Assembly: GCF_000091545.1 (NCBI RefSeq)
Contig: NC_006461.1
Coordinates: 681,564-745,563, forward strand
Direction: 5' to 3'
Source: Thermus thermophilus HB8
Lineage (GTDB): Bacteria > Deinococcota > Deinococci > Deinococcales > Thermaceae
DNA: 64,000 nt
How positions within the stretch are numbered: the first letter of the stretch is position 1; the number at the start of each line of letters is the position of its first letter. Positions 59,222-64,000 of the stretch are shown piece after piece. Both the position numbers and the translations under genes were made by a program. A model generated the notes under the pieces. That model saw only the letters and a program-made list of their open reading frames with translations. It did not search any database and was not told the origin of the DNA.

Positions 59222-59254
59222 TTCACGCTGCCTTCACGCTCCCTGGCCTACCCT
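59222..59254 (+). promoter_or_regulatory. SARP-type operator and promoter of the secreted-protein operon
   Basis: Two identical heptamers TTCACGC at 59222-59228 and 59233-59239 (11-bp period), then 9 bp, then -10 box TACCCT (59249-59254). There is no -35 hexamer. This is the arrangement by which SARP activators recruit RNA polymerase. GGAGGTGA provides the Shine-Dalgarno before ATG 59281. Confidence 0.75.
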
Positions 59255-59280
59255 CGCCCTGGAAGGGAGGTGAGAGGGGG

Positions 59281-60090
59281 ATGAAAAGGCTTGGGGCCCT
59301 AGGGCTTGCGGCGCTCCTGCCCTTCCTCCTGGGAGCGGTGGGCCCCCAAGCCACGGTGCGGATAGAAGTCAGGATTCCCGAGCGCGCGGCCATGTGGTTA
59401 GAGGGCCCGGATCTCGGTCCCGGCGGGAGCCTAGGGCGCTTTCTCTGGGCGGGAAGGGGCGGGGGAAGCCCGGCCCAGCCCCCCTACTGCCCGAGGAACC
59501 CCCTGGACCCCAGCCTCTGCCTGCGGGACCCGGTGGTGGTCTTTGACCTCCGTTGCGCCACCTTGGGGCCCGTGCCCCCTCACTGCGCGGGGCTTTACGG
59601 CGGGGACGGGCGCTTCCTGGACGAGGACGGCCGCCCCTATCCCCCCTACCGCCTGGACGGGGAAGGGCGGGTCGTCCCCGGGTCCAAGCGCTTCCCCCAG
59701 TTCTTCGTTCACCCCTCCATGCGCCTTCACGTCTTCACCCAAAGCCCCCGCTGGGCCCTGGAGGTGGCCTTCGCGGTGGAGCCCACGAGCCCGGAAGGGG
59801 CGGTGCTGGACGCGAGCCACTTCGCCGTCCACTCCATCCTCACGGGCCGGGGCGGGGTGCCCCCCACGCCCCACTGGAAGTGCCTGGCCTACCACCCGGA
59901 CTGGGACCGCCCCCCTTCCCACCTCTGCCCAGCCCCCGCGGGGCCCCGGGGGGGCGTGCTCCTGGAGGAGGTCCTGGACCACCCGGGCGGTTGGCAGTCG
60001 GTGACCCTGGGGATCAAGCTCCGCCTGGACGGCTCCGAGGTGCCGGGCGAGTACGAGGGTCAGCTGGTGTACACCCTGACCCTCCTGTAG
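59281..60090 (+). CDS. Secreted protein with shared C-terminal motif, operon gene 1
   Basis: 269 aa, Sec signal peptide (MKRLGALGLAALLPFLLGAVG). The mature protein is Pro/Gly/Arg-rich with six Cys, probably in disulfides (YCPRNPLDPSLCLRD, LRCATLGPVPPHC, KCLAYHPDW, HLCPAP). The C-terminus ends GEYEGQLVYTLTLL, a motif found at the exact end of three other proteins in this operon, suggesting a common beta-strand used in assembly. No known family is recognised. Being the first and most distinct member it may be the tip or adhesin-like subunit; that is inference. Confidence 0.8.
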   Translation: MKRLGALGLAALLPFLLGAVGPQATVRIEVRIPERAAMWLEGPDLGPGGSLGRFLWAGRGGGSPAQPPYCPRNPLDPSLCLRDPVVVFDLRCATLGPVPPHCAGLYGGDGRFLDEDGRPYPPYRLDGEGRVVPGSKRFPQFFVHPSMRLHVFTQSPRWALEVAFAVEPTSPEGAVLDASHFAVHSILTGRGGVPPTPHWKCLAYHPDWDRPPSHLCPAPAGPRGGVLLEEVLDHPGGWQSVTLGIKLRLDGSEVPGEYEGQLVYTLTLL

Positions 60091-60141
60091 GCGGCTTTAG
60101 GCTTTAGGCGACCGGGCAACGTACGCGGAAAGGAGTGGACC

Positions 60142-60885
60142 ATGAAGAAGCACATCCTCTGGCTGTTGGCCCTGGCTTTCGCGGCAGGCGTGGCCATGGC
60201 CCAGGTGGGCTTCCCCTCGGAAGGGGACCTGGATGGCGACGTGGAGGAGCTTTACGACGAAAACCACGACCAGGCGGCGGTGAAGGAGAAGGTGAAGGTC
60301 ATCATCCCGCCCCGCTACGCCCTCCACCTCACGGAGGACGAGTGGAACCTGGACCTGAATGATCCTGCGGAAGCGCCTTCGGACTACGTTTATGACCCCA
60401 GCAATCCGCAGCCGCCCGCCGAGGGGTGCTACCTGGTGCCCAAGGCGGTGAAGACCCTCTCGGATCTGGCCAGCTACCTGGGGAGCGGAGGGGTGCTCAG
60501 GCCCATCGGCGCCTACCCGGCGGCCAAGGACTACGACGGGGACGGCAAGCTGGAAGACGACGAGAAGGGCACCTTGATCTGCGTGAACCACAAGACCCTG
60601 CAGAAGTTCTCCAACGACCCCGAAGGCTGGCAGCTCTCCGTGAGCGTCACGGGCACGCCCGCGAGCGGCTTTGGCTACTTCGGCCTGGCCGACTTCATCA
60701 GCATGATGCCCATGGGGGGCTTCGTCACCAACAGCCTGCCCTCCGGGCCCCACGTGGTGGCCTCGGGGGACGGCCCCACGGGCGGCTGGCTGGACGACCT
60801 CATCGTGGAGGGCTTCTGGTTTGACGGCTCCGAGCTGGACGGCACCTACACCATTGACGTGACCTTCACCCTGGCGGGCTTGTAA
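60142..60885 (+). CDS. Secreted EF-hand-like subunit A
   Basis: 247 aa with signal peptide (MKKHILWLLALAFAAGVAMA). Clear paralogue of the next gene: both share ALHLTEDEW-LDLN (about 54-69), GC-LVPK, a DxDGDGxxxDEKGTLIC segment, LQKF, GWLDDLI-E-FWFDGSE and the operon's C-terminal motif (GTYTIDVTFTLAGL). The segment DYDGDGKLEDDE (about 132-143) has acids at EF-hand positions 1, 3, 5, 9 and 12, so calcium binding is likely. The mature protein is strongly acidic. AAAGGAG precedes the ATG. Suggested role: repeated structural subunit of a surface structure. Confidence 0.82.
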   Translation: MKKHILWLLALAFAAGVAMAQVGFPSEGDLDGDVEELYDENHDQAAVKEKVKVIIPPRYALHLTEDEWNLDLNDPAEAPSDYVYDPSNPQPPAEGCYLVPKAVKTLSDLASYLGSGGVLRPIGAYPAAKDYDGDGKLEDDEKGTLICVNHKTLQKFSNDPEGWQLSVSVTGTPASGFGYFGLADFISMMPMGGFVTNSLPSGPHVVASGDGPTGGWLDDLIVEGFWFDGSELDGTYTIDVTFTLAGL

Positions 60886-60896
60886 GGAGGTGAGCG

Positions 60897-61583
60897 ATGA
60901 AGAAGTACTTCCTTTCCCTGATCGCCCTGGCCCTCCTCCTGGGGGCGGCCCTGGCGGACGAGGTGGACGTGGGGGCGGATGAGGCCAGTGTGACCCAGCG
61001 CATCAACCTCACCATCCCCCAGCGGGTGGCCCTGCACCTCACGGAGGACGAGTGGATTCTGGACCTGAATAGCCCTCCCTTGGGCGATGTGTCCACCGGT
61101 GAGGGGTGCTTCCTCGTGCCCAAGGGCTACTCGGGTAGCCTCGAGGACGCCGTCAACGACGCCCTGGCGGGCGAGCTGGAGCCCATGGACACCTACCCCG
61201 CCATCAAGGACCTTGACGGCGACGGGAGCATCTCGGACGAAGAGAAGGGCACCCTCATCTGCCTCAACCAGAAGGTCCTCCAGAAGTTCTGCAACAACAG
61301 GGAGGGCTGCGAGCTGGACCTCAAGGTGACCCGCACCCTGGGCAACTCCACCTACGGCAAGCTCGGCGTACTGGACGAGGCGCCGTACATCGGCCATAGC
61401 CGCTTTGTGGCCATCACCCCCGGGGTCAACGACGACGGCGACCCCCTGGAGCTCCTCAAGGTCCTGGGCGAGCGCCTCCCCGGCTGGCTGGACGACCTCA
61501 TCACCGAGGCCTTCTGGTTTGACGGAAGCGAAGTGGCGGGCACCTACGAGTTCAACTTCCTCTTCCAGCTCGCCGCCCTCTAA
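60897..61583 (+). CDS. Secreted EF-hand-like subunit B, paralogue of subunit A
   Basis: 228 aa, signal peptide MKKYFLSLIALALLLGAALA. It shares the domain plan of the preceding protein; DLDGDGSISDEE (about 103-114) is an almost canonical EF-hand loop, and the end reads GTYEFNFLFQLAAL. Cys pairs are in GCFLVPK, LICLNQK and KFCNNREGC. The gene starts 11 nt after subunit A with GGAGGTGAGCG, so the two arose by tandem duplication and are made together. A strong terminator follows. Confidence 0.82.
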   Translation: MKKYFLSLIALALLLGAALADEVDVGADEASVTQRINLTIPQRVALHLTEDEWILDLNSPPLGDVSTGEGCFLVPKGYSGSLEDAVNDALAGELEPMDTYPAIKDLDGDGSISDEEKGTLICLNQKVLQKFCNNREGCELDLKVTRTLGNSTYGKLGVLDEAPYIGHSRFVAITPGVNDDGDPLELLKVLGERLPGWLDDLITEAFWFDGSEVAGTYEFNFLFQLAAL

Positions 61584-61593
61584 GGCCCTCTGC

Positions 61594-61623
61594 CCCCCCG
61601 GGGGCTTTCCCCCGGGGGGTTTT
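61594..61623 (+). terminator. Hairpin terminator inside the secretion operon
   Basis: CCCCCCGGGGG-CTTT-CCCCCGGGGGG followed by TTTT. It separates the subunit genes from the chaperone/barrel genes and would let subunits be made in excess; a new -10 box starts 6 nt after it. Confidence 0.85.
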
Positions 61624-61628
61624 CCCGC

Positions 61629-61634
61629 TAAACT
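61629..61634 (+). promoter_or_regulatory. -10 box TAAACT of the chaperone-like gene
   Basis: TAAACT, CCGGCC (6 nt), ATG 61641: a leaderless internal promoter giving the assembly genes their own expression. Confidence 0.6.
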
Positions 61635-61640
61635 CCGGCC

Positions 61641-62423
61641 ATGAGAAAACTCCTCTCCCTAGCCCTCCTCCTCTCCCTGGCCCAGGCCCAGACCGGGGTG
61701 GGGGTAAGCCCTCCCCGGGTGCTCCTGCCCCTGGCCCCGGGGGCCAGCGCCACCCAGACGGTGGTGGTGGACCACCCGGGCCGCCAGGGCACCTTAAGGG
61801 TGAGCGTGGTCCTCTCGGATGTCCTCCTGAAGCCCGACGGGGCCCCCCTCTACCTGGACCCGGGAAGCCACCCCCGTAGCCTGGCGCGCTGGCTTTCCGT
61901 GACCCCCCTGGAGTTCCTCCTCCAGCCCCAGGCCAGCCAGGAGGTGCGTTACACGGTGCAGGTGCCCCCGGACGCCGAGGCGGGAACCTACTGGGGGATC
62001 ATCTTTTTTGAGTCGGGTCCGGCCCAGGAACGGCAGGAGGGAGGGGGCATCGGCATCCGGGTGCGCACCCGGGTGGGGCACGTGGTCTACGTGGACGTGG
62101 GCCGGGTGGTCCGCTCCGGTCGCATCCAGGGGGTGCGCTACCAGCCCCCTTCGGGCCGGGAGGGCGCGGTCCTTCGCGTGGTCTTCCAGAACACGGGCAA
62201 CGGGGTCTTGCGCCTGAAGGGGCGGGTGGAGGTGCGGGACGCCCAGGGGAAGGTGGTGGCCCAGGCCCTCGTACCCGAAACCGCAAGCCTCCCCGGGGCC
62301 ACCCACGAGGTCCCCGCTCCCCTGGAAAAGCCCCTTTCCCCCGGGCGCTACGTGGTCCTGGCGGTCTTGGACTACGGGGAAGCGAGCCTCATCGCTGGGG
62401 AAGCGCGGTTGGAAGTGCGTTGA
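61641..62423 (+). CDS. PapD-like periplasmic chaperone candidate
   Basis: 260 aa, signal peptide (MRKLLSLALLLSLAQAQ). Two beta domains. The first (about 18-125) follows the fimbrial-chaperone pattern: VGVSPPRVLLPLAPG at the start, LSVTPLEFLLQPQASQEVRYTVQVP (key residues about 90-114) and GTYWGIIFFES, resembling the strand that ends an Ig-like chaperone domain. The second (about 150-260) has VLRVVFQNTGNGVLRLKG and a C-terminal beta sandwich. DUF916-type WxL companions also fit this outline. It lies between subunit and barrel genes, as a chaperone in a chaperone-usher operon would. Confidence 0.65.
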   Translation: MRKLLSLALLLSLAQAQTGVGVSPPRVLLPLAPGASATQTVVVDHPGRQGTLRVSVVLSDVLLKPDGAPLYLDPGSHPRSLARWLSVTPLEFLLQPQASQEVRYTVQVPPDAEAGTYWGIIFFESGPAQERQEGGGIGIRVRTRVGHVVYVDVGRVVRSGRIQGVRYQPPSGREGAVLRVVFQNTGNGVLRLKGRVEVRDAQGKVVAQALVPETASLPGATHEVPAPLEKPLSPGRYVVLAVLDYGEASLIAGEARLEVR

Positions 62424-62434
62424 GGAGGTGGACT

Positions 62435-62908
62435 TTGCCCAGGTGGTTTTGGCTCCTTTGGACGGGGCTCCTGGCCCTGGCCCAGGTTCCCGTGGGGGTG
62501 AACCTCCCGGAGGGAAGCGCCCTCACCCTGAGCGCGGAAGAGGTCGTCTTTGATCTGGCGCAGGGGGCCTACCCCCCGCCGAGCTTTCCCTATGCCTACG
62601 CTCCTACAAGCCCTCGGGGCCCCCTTACCTTAAGCGTCTTCAGCAACCTGGAGGGGGGTTGGGCGGTGGAGGTCCTGGCCGAGCCCCTCATTGCCGAGGG
62701 GGGGAAGCTCCTCTCTCCGAGCCAGCTGGAAGTGCGGGTGGATGGCGGTCCCTGGATGCCCCTTGGGCCCCGCACGGTTCTCCTCACGGGAAGCGGGCCT
62801 TCCGGGGGGTATCGGCGCCACCTCTTGGAGTTTCGCTTGGTCCTCACGGGGCAGGAGGCCCCGGGGCTTTACCGGGGAAGCTTGGTCTTCACCCTAAGCC
62901 GGCTTTAG
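62435..62908 (+). CDS. Secreted protein with the operon C-terminal motif, gene 5
   Basis: 157 aa from TTG 62435, chosen because AGGAGGTG lies 5 nt upstream; TTG 62420, overlapping the previous stop as TTGA, is the alternative. Signal peptide LPRWFWLLWTGLLALAQ. The mature part is a single beta-sandwich-like domain (LTLSVFSNLEGGWAVEVLAEP, LEFRLVLTGQEAPG) ending GLYRGSLVFTLSRL, the motif shared with the three proteins at 59281, 60142 and 60897. No Cys, no EF-hand. It may be a minor or adaptor subunit. Confidence 0.75.
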   Translation: MPRWFWLLWTGLLALAQVPVGVNLPEGSALTLSAEEVVFDLAQGAYPPPSFPYAYAPTSPRGPLTLSVFSNLEGGWAVEVLAEPLIAEGGKLLSPSQLEVRVDGGPWMPLGPRTVLLTGSGPSGGYRRHLLEFRLVLTGQEAPGLYRGSLVFTLSRL

Positions 62909-62909
62909 A

Positions 62910-64000
62910 ATGCGCGGCTCTTGGGCGTTTCTCCTTTGGACGGTGGCCCTCGCCTGGGCCCTCGAGGCCCCGGATGCCCTCGAGGTCAGGCGGGGGGGCT
63001 TTCTCTCCATCCCCGTCCGAGGGGAGGGTACCCTCACCGCCGAGGCCCCCGAGGCCTTTCTGCCCCTTACGGGGGAAGTGGAGGAGGAGGGGCTTCTCAA
63101 CTTCCTCGTGCGCCCGGAGGCCCGGGCCGGGGAGTACGTGGTGCGGGTGCGGGACGCCCGCACGAGCCGGGAGGTGCGGGTCCGGGTCCTCCCCGAGGCG
63201 GGCCTGAGCCTGAAGGTCCCGCCGGGAGGCACGGGGGTAGAAGGGGAGAGCCTCACCTACACCCTCTTCCTGCAAAACACCGGGAACGCCCCGGACCGGG
63301 TGCGCCTCGAGGTGCGCACCCTTCTTCCCTACCGCTTGGGAAGTGCCTTGGTGGACTTGGAGCCGGGGGAGACCAAGGAGATCGTCCTGGAGCTTAGGCT
63401 CACGGGGCGGAACCGGGACACGGCCACGGTGTTGGCCTACTCCGGCCTGGATCCAAGCGTGCGGGCCTACGGGGTGATTGAGACCATCATCCTTCCCTTC
63501 GCGGGGGCGGAAAGCCTGGGCAGACATGCCCTCCGCTACCGCTTCGGCCTGCGCCTCACCTACGGTGGGGGGAGCCTGGGCTACGCCGTGGCCCTAGGGC
63601 TTTCCGGAGGCCTCTCCGACTACGTGGGCCTGGCCTCCGGTCTGGAGTGGGGCCAGGAGGGGGTGAAGGGGGAGGCCTTCCTGAGGGGAGAGGATTTCGC
63701 CTTGGGCTTCCGCGGGTATGGGGACTACCTGCGCCTCGAGGGGGAGTGGGGCCCCTTGCAGGCCTACTACGCCTTCGGCGCCGTGGCCCCCACCTTCGGT
63801 GCCCTCTACCAGGAGGGTTCCATCCGTCTGGGCCTGGCCTTAAGCGGCCTGTCCCAGCGTCTGGACCTGGGGTACACGGTTCGCGAGGGGGGCCTTGCCC
63901 TCACCCCCTACCTTGCCCTTAGGCGGCGGACGAGCCCGGAGGAGGTGCGCGCAGGAGGGGGCCTCGAGGCCAAGCTGGAGGACCGGGTCTTCAGCCTTTC
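62910..64000 (+). CDS. Outer-membrane beta-barrel/usher-like protein (C-terminus outside window)
   Basis: Open to the window edge: at least 363 residues from ATG 62910, one base after the previous stop. Signal peptide (MRGSWAFLLWTVALAWA), then two beta domains: about 18-95, and a CARDB/DUF11-like one at about 96-180 with FLQNTGNAPDRVRLEVRTL and VDLEPGETKEIVLELRL. From about residue 205 the sequence turns into alternating amphipathic strands (LRYRFGLRLTYGGGSLGYAVAL, VKGEAFLRGEDFALGFRGYG, SIRLGLALSGLSQRLDLGYTV) typical of an outer-membrane barrel. It would be the export channel for the secreted subunits, but usher identity is unproven. Confidence 0.7.
   Translation, partial: MRGSWAFLLWTVALAWALEAPDALEVRRGGFLSIPVRGEGTLTAEAPEAFLPLTGEVEEEGLLNFLVRPEARAGEYVVRVRDARTSREVRVRVLPEAGLSLKVPPGGTGVEGESLTYTLFLQNTGNAPDRVRLEVRTLLPYRLGSALVDLEPGETKEIVLELRLTGRNRDTATVLAYSGLDPSVRAYGVIETIILPFAGAESLGRHALRYRFGLRLTYGGGSLGYAVALGLSGGLSDYVGLASGLEWGQEGVKGEAFLRGEDFALGFRGYGDYLRLEGEWGPLQAYYAFGAVAPTFGALYQEGSIRLGLALSGLSQRLDLGYTVREGGLALTPYLALRRRTSPEEVRAGGGLEAKLEDRVFSL

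Noticed and set aside
62994..63000. Runs of G or C (for example at 61593-61619 and 62994-63000) as phase-variable homopolymers.
   Set aside because: They are short and ordinary for 70% GC DNA; the first is part of a terminator stem.

Overview
The window is chromosomal DNA of a Thermus species, most likely T. thermophilus or a very close relative. The reasons are the roughly 70% GC content, dense genes with 4-bp start/stop overlaps, very many leaderless promoters, a family 4 uracil-DNA glycosylase, and several genes that match characterised T. thermophilus proteins from memory (UDG-A, an AhpD-like CMD protein, O-acetylhomoserine sulfhydrylase, a lactate-type TRAP receptor). Species and strain were not confirmed by any search. 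No insertion sequence, prophage, CRISPR array or rRNA gene was seen.

Layout. 1-7190: UDG (cut by the window edge), unknown genes, hisD with a cytosolic B12/metal-binding-fold protein, an AT-richer secreted subtilase and an LCP cell-wall ligase. 7191-10676: a palindromic repeat, tRNA-Leu(TAA) with its terminator, aconitase and a CMD-family protein. 10681-18562: a minus-strand MarR-controlled RND efflux operon with two TolC-like genes. 18703-25550: CorC/HlyC, cytidine deaminase, a LEA14-like lipoprotein, a DapA-family lyase, a large unknown membrane protein, SdaAB and an orphan histidine kinase. 25534-32502: LepA and a polysaccharide-synthase locus. That locus has a BcsA-type glycosyltransferase fused to an N-terminal MshEN (c-di-GMP type) domain, a BcsB-like partner interrupted by one in-frame TAG, and a polytopic GT-C-like protein. 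32614-35826: cobalamin riboswitch and btuFCD. 35835-42911: an SDR behind a TetR-type (PfmR-like) operator, two serine-hydrolase/beta-lactamase-fold proteins, a threonine aldolase gene with an internal deletion, a DtxR-family regulator and gamma-glutamyltransferase. 42963-50934: DUF72, metY-metX behind a SAM-I riboswitch, SufE, SDR, zinc dehydrogenase, a class II aldolase fusion and a P1-family peptidase. 51017-57312: a TRAP transporter, an HtrA-like protease and Lon.

The most interesting region is 57432-64000. A SARP/AfsR-type regulator with a degenerate P-loop lies divergent to an operon of secreted proteins: four proteins that share one 14-residue C-terminal motif (two of them close paralogues with EF-hand-like loops), a PapD-like chaperone candidate, and a beta-barrel protein that runs off the window. 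The operon promoter carries two 7-bp direct repeats 11 bp apart just upstream of the -10 box, which is the classical SARP site layout. The regulator's own upstream region carries related repeats. This looks like a regulated cell-surface assembly system, analogous to chaperone-usher or WxL systems.

A global feature is that about 16 genes have a TANNNT-like -10 box placed usually exactly 6 nt before the start codon, which predicts leaderless transcripts.
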